From Chromatiales bacterium (GTDB lineage Bacteria; Pseudomonadota; Gammaproteobacteria; Steroidobacterales; Woeseiaceae), in the NCBI GenBank assembly GCA_004282875.1, contig SHLT01000009.1, positions 1-41,989 on the forward strand: DNA of 41,989 nt, read 5' to 3'. Within the stretch, counting starts at the first letter, position 1. Each line of letters starts with the position of its first letter. Positions 24,280 to 34,300 of the stretch are shown piece by piece. Position numbers and translations under genes: made by a program. The notes below the pieces were generated by a model. That model saw only the letters and a list, made by a program, of their open reading frames with translations, was not told where the DNA came from and did not search any database.

Positions 24280-25538
24280 GACGGCCTTACCTGCCCGCTG
24301 CCGCGCACCACGTACTTGTAGCTCGTCAACTGGTCCGCACCAACCGGCCCGCGGGCGTGAATGCGGCCCGTTGCTATGCCGATTTCGGCACCCATGCCGA
24401 ATTCGCCACCGTCCGCGAACTGGGTCGACGCATTGTTCAGCACGATGGCGCTGTCGACTTCGCGGAAGAACTTCTCGGCGGCGTCACTATCGCCGGTGAT
24501 GATGCTTTCAGTATGGCCGGATCCGTAGCGGCGGATATGAGCGATAGCGGCGTCGATATCGTCGACGACTCGCATCGAAATGATGGCATCGAGATATTCG
24601 GTCGACCAGTCCTCCTCCGTCGCCGGAACCACGTCTGAAACCAGCGACGCGACGGTCTCATCGCCGCGAATTTCGCAGCCCGCTGCCTGGAGCGCATCGC
24701 AGACCAGGGGCAACAACGTATCTGCCGCCGCTCTGTCGACCAGCACCGTTTCCGCCGCACCACAAATACCGGTACGCCGCATCTTGGCATTCAGCACAAT
24801 GTCGCGCGCCATGTCGGCATCCGCGCCGCTGTTCAGGTAAACATGACAGATGCCTTCGAGGTGTCCGATAACCGGTACGCGTGCCTCGTCCTGCACGCGC
24901 TTGATCAGGTTTTTGCCGCCTCGCGGGACGACTACGTCGACCCACTCCGACATTGACGACAACAGGAAACCAACGGCAGCCCGGTCGGTCGTGGGCACCA
25001 TCTGCACGGCGTCGCCTGGAAGCCCTGCCGCCTCGAGTCCGGCTCTGAGGCACTCGTAAATCGCCATGCTGGAGTGAAAGCTCTCCGAGCCACCGCGCAA
25101 GATGACGGCATTGCCAGACTTGATGCACAGCGCCGCGGCATCGGCCGTCACGTTCGGACGACTCTCATAGATAATGCCAATGACGCCCAGGGGCACGCTG
25201 ACGCGCTGAATGCGCATGCCGTTCGGCCGTTCCCATTCTTCCTGTATACGGCCGACCGGGTCGCGCAGGCCGATAATGGTTTCAATTCCCGCGGCCATCG
25301 CCTCCACGCGACCGCCGTCAAGCATCAGGCGATCGAGCATCGCACCGCTAAGGCCGCGTTCTTTTGCCGCCGTCATGTCTTTCGCATTGGCAGCAATGAT
25401 ATCCGCTGCACGCTGTCGCAGTGCCGCCGCAGCCGCTGCAAGCGCGGCATTGCGTTGTTCACCGCTCGTGGTAGCCAGGACCGTCGCGGCAGATCGCCCG
25501 GCCCGGCCCAATGCCGTCATCGTTTCAGCTATCGCCAT
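24276..25538 (-). CDS. proA: Gamma-glutamyl phosphate reductase (glutamate-5-semialdehyde dehydrogenase)
   Basis: Second step of proline synthesis: reduces gamma-glutamyl phosphate to glutamate-5-semialdehyde with NADPH. 420 residues from the ATG at 25538; an in-frame ATG at 25556 would add six residues. Aldehyde-dehydrogenase-type fold: [21 protein letters not shown] (about 115-135), nucleotide-site [22 protein letters not shown] and the catalytic Cys259 in [13 protein letters not shown]. The start lies inside the end of proB (14-base overlap) and the stop overlaps the glpD start, so the gene is translationally coupled on both sides. Confidence 0.97.
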   Translation of the reverse strand: MAIAETMTALGRAGRSAATVLATTSGEQRNAALAAAAAALRQRAADIIAANAKDMTAAKERGLSGAMLDRLMLDGGRVEAMAAGIETIIGLRDPVGRIQEEWERPNGMRIQRVSVPLGVIGIIYESRPNVTADAAALCIKSGNAVILRGGSESFHSSMAIYECLRAGLEAAGLPGDAVQMVPTTDRAAVGFLLSSMSEWVDVVVPRGGKNLIKRVQDEARVPVIGHLEGICHVYLNSGADADMARDIVLNAKMRRTGICGAAETVLVDRAAADTLLPLVCDALQAAGCEIRGDETVASLVSDVVPATEEDWSTEYLDAIISMRVVDDIDAAIAHIRRYGSGHTESIITGDSDAAEKFFREVDSAIVLNNASTQFADGGEFGMGAEIGIATGRIHARGPVGADQLTSYKYVVRGSGQVRPS

Positions 25539-26658
25539 TGAATAACACCAGTTCATCCCTGTGGACCATTACGGAGCGCCCACGATACCCGAGCTTGTCC
25601 TCGATCTGCTCCGACTGGCAACCGGCGATCAGGTCCGCCTCGGTTGCCGAATATTCCGCCAGGCCGCGCCCCAGCTCCGCGCCGTCCGGCCCTGTGATTC
25701 TGACCACGTCACCGCGACTAAAGTCGCCCGCAATGCTGACCACGCCAACCGGCAGGAGACTATTGCCCGTGCGTAGCGCTCGTACCGCACCGTCGTCAAC
25801 ACGCATTTCGCCGCCCACTTCAAGGACGCCTGCCAGCCACTGCTTGCGCGCGGCCGCGGGCGTTCCCTCAGCCTTGAAAACCGTACAGCGACCGCCTGTC
25901 GACAAGGCGCGCAGCGGATGGCTGACCTTGCCGCTCGCGATAATCGTCGAGCAGCCGGCGTGCGTCGCAATGCGGGCAGCCTGCACCTTGGTCGCCATGC
26001 CGCCGCTGCCGACATCGGAACGGGTTTCTCCTGCCATGGACTGCATCTCGGCGGTAATGTGGCTGACTTCGGCGATGTGCCTTGCGTCCGGGTCTTTGCC
26101 CGGGTCCGCCGTGTAAAAACCGTCCACGTCGGACAACAGTATCAGCGCATCGGCCATGACCAGCTGCGCCACGCGCGCGGCCAGCCGGTCATTGTCGCCG
26201 TAGCGGATTTCTTCGGTGGCAACAGTGTCGTTCTCATTGATGATCGGAATCACGGACCGGTCGACGAGGCGCTCCAGCGTGCCCCGCGCGTTCAGAAAGC
26301 GTCTGCGATTCTCCGTATCCTCGGGCGTCAGGAGCACCTGGGCCGCGGTTATCGCGCGTTGACCCAGCACCTCCTGGTAAGCGTGTACGAGCTGCACCTG
26401 CCCGGCGGCCGCTGCTGCCTGCAGATCTTCGAGCCGCGCACGCGCCTTGTTGATTCCGAGGACGTTGCTGCCGATGGCGATGGAGCCGGACGACACGATC
26501 AGAATCTCGTGACCGTCGCGCTGCAGGGCAGCGACGTCCTGGACCAGCGTATCGAGCCAGTCTCGATTGAGGTTTCCTGCCTTGTCGACGAGTAAGGACG
26601 AGCCGACCTTGATGATCAGCCGCCGGTAGTCGCTAAGTGCCAGCGTGGCCATCGTCAC
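25525..26658 (-). CDS. proB: Glutamate 5-kinase with PUA domain
   Basis: First step of proline synthesis: phosphorylates glutamate to gamma-glutamyl phosphate; feedback-inhibited by proline in the family. 377 residues. The amino-acid kinase domain (about 1-260) shows [57 protein letters not shown] and [14 protein letters not shown] [17 protein letters not shown]. It is followed by KVQAA..AT and a C-terminal PUA domain (about 275-365) carrying [24 protein letters not shown]. The start is GTG overlapping the ilvN stop as GTGA, or ATG two codons later. Two-gene proBA order is standard; fusion to ilvN in one operon is not. Confidence 0.97.
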   Translation of the reverse strand: MTMATLALSDYRRLIIKVGSSLLVDKAGNLNRDWLDTLVQDVAALQRDGHEILIVSSGSIAIGSNVLGINKARARLEDLQAAAAAGQVQLVHAYQEVLGQRAITAAQVLLTPEDTENRRRFLNARGTLERLVDRSVIPIINENDTVATEEIRYGDNDRLAARVAQLVMADALILLSDVDGFYTADPGKDPDARHIAEVSHITAEMQSMAGETRSDVGSGGMATKVQAARIATHAGCSTIIASGKVSHPLRALSTGGRCTVFKAEGTPAAARKQWLAGVLEVGGEMRVDDGAVRALRTGNSLLPVGVVSIAGDFSRGDVVRITGPDGAELGRGLAEYSATEADLIAGCQSEQIEDKLGYRGRSVMVHRDELVLFNGDS

Positions 26659-27176
26659 CCAACGAGCAGGTGCTGCCGATCGAACGACGTGAGAGTGACC
26701 TCGCCCTTCGAGACGGCGACCGTGCCGCTTCGTGCCACCGCGGATATCTCACCGACCTTGGCGGCCTCCGTCACGAACTCATCTATTTCGGCGACCCGCC
26801 CTGTCAGCTGCATGGTGCAGCTGTTGGCATCCTCGTCCAGCATCTCGGCCGCAAATCGTTTCGCCAGTGCAATCGCCTTGGCGAGACCGCCGGTACCCAG
26901 CTTGATCTTGATAATTGCGAGTTCCCGCTCGAAGTGTTCGCCGAGGGTCATGTCGTGGATATTCACTACGTCGACGAGCTTTGCCAGCTGCGCGTTGAGC
27001 TGCGCGATCGCCGCGTCCGACCCCGTAACCACGAGCGTCACACGCGAAACCCGCGGATCATAGGTTGGCGCTACATTGAGTGATTCGATGTTGTAGCCGC
27101 GGGACGAGAACATGCCGGTCAAGCGCGTCAGGGCGCCGACCTCGTTCTGCAAGAGGACTGATATTGCGTGTCGCAT
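26655..27176 (-). CDS. ilvN: Acetolactate synthase small (regulatory) subunit
   Basis: Regulatory subunit of acetohydroxyacid synthase; binds valine or other branched-chain amino acids through its ACT domain and activates the catalytic subunit. 173 residues. The ACT domain (about 3-77) reads HAISVLLQNEVGALTRLTGMFSSRGYNIESLNVAPTYDPRVSRVTLVV, as in IlvH/IlvN. A C-terminal ACT-like domain follows, with LAIIKIKL and MLDEDANSCTMQLTGRVAEIDEFV. In most bacteria it follows the large subunit in one operon; here it is divergent from ilvB, 133 bases apart, and heads the proB-proA-glpD-plpD operon. ilvH is an equally valid symbol. No strong RBS is visible. Confidence 0.94.
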   Translation of the reverse strand: MRHAISVLLQNEVGALTRLTGMFSSRGYNIESLNVAPTYDPRVSRVTLVVTGSDAAIAQLNAQLAKLVDVVNIHDMTLGEHFERELAIIKIKLGTGGLAKAIALAKRFAAEMLDEDANSCTMQLTGRVAEIDEFVTEAAKVGEISAVARSGTVAVSKGEVTLTSFDRQHLLVG

Positions 27177-27309
27177 GATGAATTACAAATGAAACCGGTT
27201 TTGCCACAGGACCTGAAGGATGTTCTCCCAGTTTCTGCAGTATTGCAATGCACCGGAATTTAGTAAACACTCGCCGAAAATCCGTAACTTATCGTGAATT
27301 TGTGCGCCC
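27177..27309. promoter_or_regulatory. Divergent control region between ilvN and ilvB
   Basis: These 133 AT-richer bases separate the starts of the small-subunit operon and ilvB, so promoters for both must lie here or in the gene starts. I see no confident -35/-10 pair, no run of Ile/Val/Leu codons that would make an attenuation leader peptide, and no terminator-like hairpin. A short weak SD context precedes the ilvB ATG; ATG at codon 19, preceded by GGAGA, is an alternative start. Confidence 0.5.
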
Positions 27310-29160
27310 ATGAATGAGAAGGCCAATACCGCCTCGGTAGACCGTCACCCGCTCGCTGGAGAAATGCTCTCGGGCGCCGACACGGTGGTGCAGGTTCTGG
27401 CCGACGAAGGGGTGGACACGGTCTTCGGCTACAGCGGTGGCGCGATCCTGCCCATCTATGATGCCGTATTCCGCTACAACGACCTGCACCCGGTCGCGGG
27501 ACGCGAGGCGGCCATACAGCTGGTCGTGCCGGCCAATGAGCAGGGAGCCGGGTTCATGGCGGCCGGCTACGCCCGTGCCAGCGGCAAGGTCGGCGTCGTG
27601 ATGGTGACATCCGGCCCCGGCGCCACCAATACCGTGACACCGGTGCGAGACAGCATGGCCGATTCGGTCCCGCTGGTCGTCATCTGCGGCCAGGTGCCAA
27701 CGGCTGCTATCGGCACAGATGCGTTCCAGGAAGCGCCCGTGGCCGCGATCATGGGCGCCGTTGCCAAGCATGTGTTCCTGGTGACGGATGCCACCACGCT
27801 GGAAGAGACCATGCGCAGCGCATTTGAACTTGCGCGCACCGGCCGCCCCGGTCCGGTGGTCGTTGATATCCCGAAGGATGTCCAGAACTGGGACGGCGAA
27901 TTCCAGGGCCAGGGCACTCTGCCACTGCACGGCTACCGCCGGCGGCTCGCCAAGGTCGAGGAGAACCACCTGACCGACGGCGCCTGCGAGCGCTTCTTCA
28001 CGCTGCTCTCCGAATCGGAGCGACCGCTGATCTATGCCGGTGGAGGCGTCATCAATGCCAATGCGACGAAGGCAATGCGACGCTTCGCGAACGAGTACGG
28101 CATTCCGGTTACCACCACGCTCATGGCGCTCGGGGCAAGCGATACGACGCATCCCCTCGCCATGCACATGCTGGGCATGCACGGCATTGCTTCTGCCAAC
28201 TACGCTGTCGAGGATTGTGATTTTTTGATCGCGATCGGCGCACGTTTCGACGACCGCGTCGCGGGCAACCCGGGGCATTTTGCCCCGCGTGCGAAGAACA
28301 TCGCCCATTTCGACGTCGACTTTGCCGAGATCGGCAAGGTGAAGCGCGTCAACTGGCATCACGTGGGCATGCTCGAAAGAGATTTGTGCGACCTGCTGGC
28401 CTACGGCAAGCGTATTGGCTTCGCCAAGTCGTTCGACGACTGGCACAATGAGATCGCGCACCTGAAGAAAGAGTACGCGCTGAACTACGATCGCGATTCC
28501 GAGTTGATCCAGCCCTACGCGGTGATCGAGGAGATCAACAAACACAGCAAGGGCGAAGCCATCATCTCCACAGGCGTGGGGCAGCACCAGATGTGGGCGG
28601 CCCAGTACTTCGATTTTCGCGAACCGCGCCTGTGGCTGACCTCGGGCAGTATGGGCACGATGGGCTTCGGGCTGCCGGCCGCGATTGGCGCGCAGTTTGC
28701 CCGTCCCGACCGGACGGTGATCGATATCGATGGCGACGGCAGCATCCGCATGAATATCGGGGAGCTCGAGACGGCCACGACCTACAACACGCCTGTGAAA
28801 GTGATCGTCCTCAATAACTTCGGCGACGGCATGGTACGCCAGTGGCAGCACCTGTACTTCGGTGGCCGCATGTCAGGCAGTGACAAGTCACTGCACAGCA
28901 AGGACTTCGTCAAAGCGGCCGAAGCCGACGGCTTCAGGTTCGCGAAGCGCCTCGACAAGAAAGCAGACCTGCCGGCTATTATTCGCGAATTCATGGACTT
29001 CGACGGACCGGCATTCCTCGAGGTCATTATCGACCGGGACGCCGGCGTCTACCCGATGGTCGGGCCTGGTCTCGGTTACGACAATATGATAACCGGCGAC
29101 TGGATCAGGAGCCGGGAAAAACCGGCGCATGACACGCTCGATCCCAGCGAGATGTTCTGA
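27310..29160 (+). CDS. ilvB: Acetolactate synthase large (catalytic) subunit
   Basis: Condenses two pyruvates to acetolactate, or pyruvate with 2-ketobutyrate, using ThDP, Mg and FAD; first common step of valine/leucine/isoleucine synthesis. 616 residues, slightly long because of an N-terminal extension of about 18 residues. The catalytic Glu77 lies in ANEQGAGFMAAGYARASG (HEQ in most relatives). Other marks are TSGPGATNTVTPVRDSMADSVPLVVICGQV, GDGS (475-478) of the ThDP site followed by MNIGELETATTYNTPVKVIVLNN, and the C-terminal GPGLGYDNMI. It is monocistronic and ends at a strong terminator. Its small subunit is on the opposite strand. Confidence 0.96.
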   Translation: MNEKANTASVDRHPLAGEMLSGADTVVQVLADEGVDTVFGYSGGAILPIYDAVFRYNDLHPVAGREAAIQLVVPANEQGAGFMAAGYARASGKVGVVMVTSGPGATNTVTPVRDSMADSVPLVVICGQVPTAAIGTDAFQEAPVAAIMGAVAKHVFLVTDATTLEETMRSAFELARTGRPGPVVVDIPKDVQNWDGEFQGQGTLPLHGYRRRLAKVEENHLTDGACERFFTLLSESERPLIYAGGGVINANATKAMRRFANEYGIPVTTTLMALGASDTTHPLAMHMLGMHGIASANYAVEDCDFLIAIGARFDDRVAGNPGHFAPRAKNIAHFDVDFAEIGKVKRVNWHHVGMLERDLCDLLAYGKRIGFAKSFDDWHNEIAHLKKEYALNYDRDSELIQPYAVIEEINKHSKGEAIISTGVGQHQMWAAQYFDFREPRLWLTSGSMGTMGFGLPAAIGAQFARPDRTVIDIDGDGSIRMNIGELETATTYNTPVKVIVLNNFGDGMVRQWQHLYFGGRMSGSDKSLHSKDFVKAAEADGFRFAKRLDKKADLPAIIREFMDFDGPAFLEVIIDRDAGVYPMVGPGLGYDNMITGDWIRSREKPAHDTLDPSEMF

Positions 29161-29184
29161 ACCGAAGCAGGTGACCAAAAAAAG

Positions 29185-29220
29185 AAACCCCGGGGCGGCA
29201 AGCCGGCCCGGGGTTTTTTT
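29185..29220 (+). terminator. Strong rho-independent terminator of ilvB
   Basis: AAACCCCGGG (29185-29194) pairs exactly with CCCGGGGTTT (29207-29216), with an inner CGGC/GCCG pair closing an AA loop, and a run of T to 29220. It starts 25 bases after the ilvB stop. The complementary A run on the left also makes it a possible bidirectional terminator for the S9 peptidase gene ending at 29242. Confidence 0.95.
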
Positions 29221-29241
29221 GTGCAACTTTCCTGTTTCTGG

Positions 29242-31221
29242 CTACAGTCCGCCGGGACCGCAATCGTTCTGCAGGAAATCGAGCATTGACGAGTACAGCT
29301 TTATCTGGTGCCGATAAAACAAGGTACTCGAAAAGTGATCCGCGCCCTCGAGTTCGACGTACTTGTAGGGTTTGCCGACTTTGTCCAGCGCCTTCAGGTA
29401 CTTCTTGGCATGATCCGGCGGGACACGCTGGTCGACGTCACCGTGAATGATCAGCATCGGCACGTTCACATCACCGACTTCCTCGAGCGGTGAAATACTG
29501 TCGTCCCACATGCGCAGCTGCTCTACGGCACCGGTCCCCCTCAGCTGGAAACGGTAGTAGTTGACCTGCATCAGCGGGTCCGTCACGGCTGCTCCGGCAA
29601 TAACGCACTGGTAGATCTGGTCCTCGCGGGACGCAGCAACAAGCGCCGCATAGCCGCCGTACGACCAGCCAAACATAGCGATACGGTCCCGATCGACCAG
29701 GCCTTGCTCTACCAGGTAGAGCGCACCGTCATCCTTGTCGTCCTGCATCTGGTATCCGCCCTGGCCACCGTACATGAACGCGTCCGTGTAGAATTTTTGT
29801 CCGTGTCCCTGTGATCCACGATATTGCGGTTGCAGCACCATGTAACCGTTGTTCGCGAGCATCTGCGACCATTCATCGTAAACCACGGTCTCCGCGACAA
29901 AAGGACCTCCATGCGGCATCACGATTAGGGGCCACGGACCTTCACCATTCGGCACCGTCACGTAGCCCGGGATCTTTCGGCCATCACGCGCCCTGTACTC
30001 AATGTACTCGACGTTGGCCAGCTTCTCTGACTCCAGCAGAGGTTGCCTGCTGCCCACCGATTGAATACGGCCGTCTTTCAGCAGGTAATACGATCCCGGA
30101 TCACGCGGACCCGTATTGTAGATCGTCATGGCAGAACCATCGCGCGAGCGGCTGTTGATTCTCAGCTGGTAGGCTGCCGGAATCAGCTGCTCCAACTGTG
30201 CGTAGGTTGCCCCTTCCAGTTCGTCAAAGTACTCGTAGTGGAACCGGTCCTTGCCATAGACAACGGCAGCGATCGTATCGACATTGGTCCACGTATTGCT
30301 GTGCCAGCGTACTCCCGCGACATCGACATCGTTGCGACGGTAGACTAACTCACCGAATTTCTTCGCATTGACGTCATACGACCAAAGCCCGACCTTGTCG
30401 TGGCCGTTATTCGCGCGCACGAGGATGTGTCCGGGCTTCGCCTCATCCAGTCCTTCAACTACGAACGTGTCAAAGTTCTCTTCGCTGAGGCGATAGATCT
30501 CGTCCCAGCGTTTCTTCTTCGATCCCGGGTCGCGCCAGTACCATATGTACTCCCCCTTCGCCAGGTCGAAACCGCGTGCCAACCAGGGATTGCCATCGAC
30601 ATCGAACTCAATAGCAGCGAGCGAAATCTTGCCCCTGATCAGCAGTTTTTTCGTGCCCTTGTCGAGGTCGAATTCCCAGTAGGCGCGCGGCCTGAACGCC
30701 GCATCCAGTTTCCCACCCGGGCCATCCGGATCCCCCTCCAGGAAGGAAATGATGATCTTGTTCGATTTGTTCGGCAACAAGTGTTCGATCGCAGGGCCAC
30801 TCTCATCAAACTTGTTGAATTTCTTTCGCTTCACATCAAAGGTTGCAATACGAGCTTCATACACACCGCGGTTAAAGCCCTCGATCTTGTCCCGCACCTT
30901 CTGGCGCAGGTTGAAAACGATATCGTCGTTGCTGGCCCAGTAAAAACTCGTAATCTCCATCGGGTCCGCATTGAAAGGAAGCGGTTCCTTGCTCAGATCT
31001 CCCGCATCGTAAATCTCGATGATCGGGTTACCGTTCTTCGACGGAATTTTCATGAGCGCCAGCTTGTCACCGTTCGGCGAAATCTGGACATTGCTGATTA
31101 CCGAGCGCAACGCCCAGTACTCAAGTGGATAAGGTTCGGACGCAGTCGCCGCAACCACTGTTCCAGTAGAAACTAATAGAGCCAGGCAAAGCCCGGCCAG
31201 GATTCTCTTTAGCATGTTCAT
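29242..31221 (-). CDS. Secreted S9-family (prolyl oligopeptidase-like) serine peptidase
   Basis: 659 residues with a signal peptide (about 1-28, ending VVAATASEP). Residues about 30-400 form a beta-propeller-like domain. Residues 400-659 form an alpha/beta hydrolase: nucleophile Ser520 in GWSYGG, Asp597 in HGDVDQRVPP and His629 in EGADHFS, the S9 triad. The family cleaves oligopeptides, often after Pro or as acyl-aminoacyl/dipeptidyl peptidases; the exact specificity is not readable. It lies 122 bases downstream of a TonB-dependent receptor on the same strand, a pairing common in peptide-scavenging marine bacteria (inference). The second in-frame ATG, at 31215, is an alternative start. Confidence 0.94.
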   Translation of the reverse strand: MNMLKRILAGLCLALLVSTGTVVAATASEPYPLEYWALRSVISNVQISPNGDKLALMKIPSKNGNPIIEIYDAGDLSKEPLPFNADPMEITSFYWASNDDIVFNLRQKVRDKIEGFNRGVYEARIATFDVKRKKFNKFDESGPAIEHLLPNKSNKIIISFLEGDPDGPGGKLDAAFRPRAYWEFDLDKGTKKLLIRGKISLAAIEFDVDGNPWLARGFDLAKGEYIWYWRDPGSKKKRWDEIYRLSEENFDTFVVEGLDEAKPGHILVRANNGHDKVGLWSYDVNAKKFGELVYRRNDVDVAGVRWHSNTWTNVDTIAAVVYGKDRFHYEYFDELEGATYAQLEQLIPAAYQLRINSRSRDGSAMTIYNTGPRDPGSYYLLKDGRIQSVGSRQPLLESEKLANVEYIEYRARDGRKIPGYVTVPNGEGPWPLIVMPHGGPFVAETVVYDEWSQMLANNGYMVLQPQYRGSQGHGQKFYTDAFMYGGQGGYQMQDDKDDGALYLVEQGLVDRDRIAMFGWSYGGYAALVAASREDQIYQCVIAGAAVTDPLMQVNYYRFQLRGTGAVEQLRMWDDSISPLEEVGDVNVPMLIIHGDVDQRVPPDHAKKYLKALDKVGKPYKYVELEGADHFSSTLFYRHQIKLYSSMLDFLQNDCGPGGL

Positions 31222-31279
31222 CTCGTCAAAAAGTCAGATTCGCAGACAGGTAGCATAATCGGCAAACGCCGAAAGCAAA

Positions 31280-31310
31280 AGGGCCCACGATCAAAAAAAC
31301 CGTGGGCCCT
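31280..31310 (-). terminator. Hairpin terminator of the TonB-dependent receptor gene
   Basis: AGGGCCCACG and CGTGGGCCCT (10 bp) pair around an 11-base loop containing an A run (T run on the minus strand). TTTTG follows the stem on the minus strand. It lies in the gap between the receptor and the S9 peptidase gene, so the peptidase probably has its own promoter or depends on read-through. Confidence 0.85.
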
Positions 31311-31343
31311 GTCTTGCCTAGCTATATCGGGCAACTATCCCGA

Positions 31344-34300
31344 TCATTCACCGCCGCCGAAGTTGACGCCAACGTTGAGGAAGAAAGTCCGTCCATTAAC
31401 GTCGTAGCCATAGCCAATCGGTGTGTTGTTGAGCGCGAGAACTTCCGTGCCGTCAACAATTGGCGGATTCTTGTCAAACGCGTTGCGAATGCCGCCACCG
31501 ACAGTCCACATGTCACCGTAGTAGTACACGGATATGTGGTTGATGAAGTAGTTGTCCGTCTCACCGTAGTCGCGACACAGCACGTCATCAGGCGGTCCGA
31601 AGCAGGTGTCCGAAGCGATGAAGCCTGACGAAAATGCGTCTACGCCATCCGGGTCCTGGTTGACAGACGACAGGTAACGCGTCTCCCACGTGAACCGCCA
31701 GTCGTCATAGTCGAAGCGCAGGCCGGAACGAAGCGACCAGTCCGGGAAGCCCCACTCACCCTGGAACGTATCGATGTCGGCGTTGCCGTCGTCATCGAGG
31801 AACAAGGTCGAACGCTCAAGCTGGCGGTTCGCCGTGATGTCCCACGTCAGGTCGATCGGACGCTCGAAGACAGTGAACGTGTCGTTGAATGCGACATTCA
31901 CATCCACACCACGTGCTTTTTCTGCCTCGCGGTTGATAAAGCCGGAATCAATCAGGGTGATTCGCGGATTCATCGGGTCCGAAAGGTCGCGCGTGATGCG
32001 GCTGCAGAATACGCTGTTACCCGTCAACGAGTTGAGGCAGTCATTAACGATGAACTGGCCACTCGGCTCAATGATCGTCTGGTTGACTTCGATCTCGTAG
32101 TAGGTCGCACTCAGAGACAGGTCGAACGCGTTGGTCCACGGCTGCTCGAAGGCAAAACCGGCAGACCAGGATTCCGATGTCTCGGCTTCCAGATCCAGCG
32201 CACCGCCCGAAGCAACTTCCGTACTGAATGACTGGAAGCCGTTCGAGTAGGCAAGCGTCGGGTCTACGCCCTGAGCGAGACAGTTCGCCAGAACCTGGGG
32301 CTCGCGATCATCGCCGGCCGCGTTGTAGCCAACGCCAATCGTCCACGAGTCGTCGTCATTGAAGCACTCATCGAAGATGCCGCCAAATCCAGACTGTGCC
32401 TGCAGATAGAGCTCTCTGAGATTCGGCGCACGGAACGACGTTCCGAAGGTACCGCGAATCAGGAGAGATTCAACAGGACGCCAACCGAGCTTGAACGATT
32501 CGGTGTTGTTCGAACCATAGATCTCATCGTCGGTGTAACGCGTCGACATATTGAGCGTCAGTTCCTCGAAGCCTTTCACGCCTGCGAGCAGCGGCAATTC
32601 GATCTCGGCGAACAGCTCGTCGGTGTCTTTTTCACCGGTAGCGCCACCGTCCGAGAAGAAGCCGAAGAACAGGCCTTCACGTGCGACTGCATCAGGAATC
32701 GATGCGATGTCGTCGTTGCGATGCTCGGCACCAAAACCGAACGCAACCGCGCCGGCCGGCAGCTCGAAGATATCGCCAGTGATATAGGCGGAGATGATCG
32801 TCTGCTCGTACTTCGTATCGAAGTTCCTGCCGTCGAAAACGTAGTCGCGCTCTGCCTGCGTAGCAAAGTCGCCGAGGTAACCATTTTCATAGAGCGACGG
32901 TGCGAACAGATTGACCGGCACACAACCCGGAATGACATCGTCCTGCAGATCGGCAAGCGTCAGTCCTGACCGCAGCCCGGCCGCGTTCGGATCGTCCATT
33001 CCACAAGGCGTATTCGTCAACGAATAGGTACCGACCGCGAGGTCGAGACGATCTTCGCGAATACCGCGACGTTCTGAAATGGCCGACGATTCCGTGAAGC
33101 TTCCGTAGATGTCGAACGACCAGTTGTCGAGCGATCCGAAGTTCATGAACGGCATGTCACCGCGCAGGCCACCAACGACGCGCAGCTGGTCACCGGAGGT
33201 CTTGGTGTTGTCGCGATCACCGACCACGCCAACGATCGGGCGCGTGTACGTCGGTCCGAGCGCGCCGCCAGCCTGCGGGCAGTCACCCGTAGCACTGGGA
33301 TCACAGCCAAAGGTATCCAGGTACTGCTGAATCACGGCCGGATTCTCGAGGAACTCGTCAAACGCGAGACCGCAGTCGTAGCCATTAGGATTCGAGATGG
33401 TGTTGCACGGGCTGTCCGGGTTGAGCGGCGGAACCCACGGGAATAGCTGCGGCGGTCTGCCGCGCGATTCGAACTTGAAGTCGTTGTACATGGCTTCGAA
33501 GTAAGGCGTGATGTTTGCTTCGCCGTCGAACGTGTATTCACCGTACGCCATGAGGGAGTACGAGGACGTCTCAGGGAACAGGTCCGAGCTCTGTGAGTAA
33601 GACTTACCGTTGCGATCGAAATCGCGCAGGCTTACGTCGGCAAAACCATCGCCGTCCGAGTCAGTGTAGCTCTGGATATCGGTACGCGGACGCAGGCTGG
33701 AGAAATCGCCCCAGCCACCGTTCGAGCTGCCGGGACCCGTGTAGTAGAGACTGCCGCCCCTGCCACCGTTGACCTGGAAGCGACCGGCTGTGCGGCCAAG
33801 ACGACACTCATCCCAGCGCGCACCCAGGATATCGCTGAACCAGACTTCCTGTGTGCGGAAATCACCGTTTTCATCGATTTCGTAGTGCTTATCGCAACCG
33901 GCCGTCCACGGACGATCTTCCAGCGAAACCCGCTCACTTTCTGTGTACTCGGCGCCGAAACCGACAAAACCGCGGTCCCAGTTCTTACCCCAGACCGCAC
34001 TCAGCGTGTGGTCGATACCGCCGCCGTGTTCCGGGACGCGTGAATAGTCTTCGATCTCAAGCCCGTCGAAGTCCTTACGCAGAATAACGTTGGCAACGCC
34101 TGCAACAGCATCTGAACCATAAACGGACGAAGCGCCGTCAAGCAGGATGTCATATTGCTGCACCATTGATGCCGGTACCTGGGCCAGGTTGGCCGCAAAC
34201 GGAGCACCTTCCACGCCCGCGGGCGCGAGCCGGCGACCGTTCAGAAGCACCAGTGTGCGCGCCTCACCAAGACCACGCAGGTTCGCCGTAGTGGCACCCG

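Noticed and set aside
27177..27309. Attenuator or leader peptide for ilvB
   Set aside because: No run of branched-chain codons and no terminator-type hairpin in the gap.
27289..28851. 520-residue open frame on the minus strand opposite ilvB
   Set aside because: It is fully antisense to a gene with all AHAS motifs; its His/Asp/Arg-rich composition is a GC-codon shadow.
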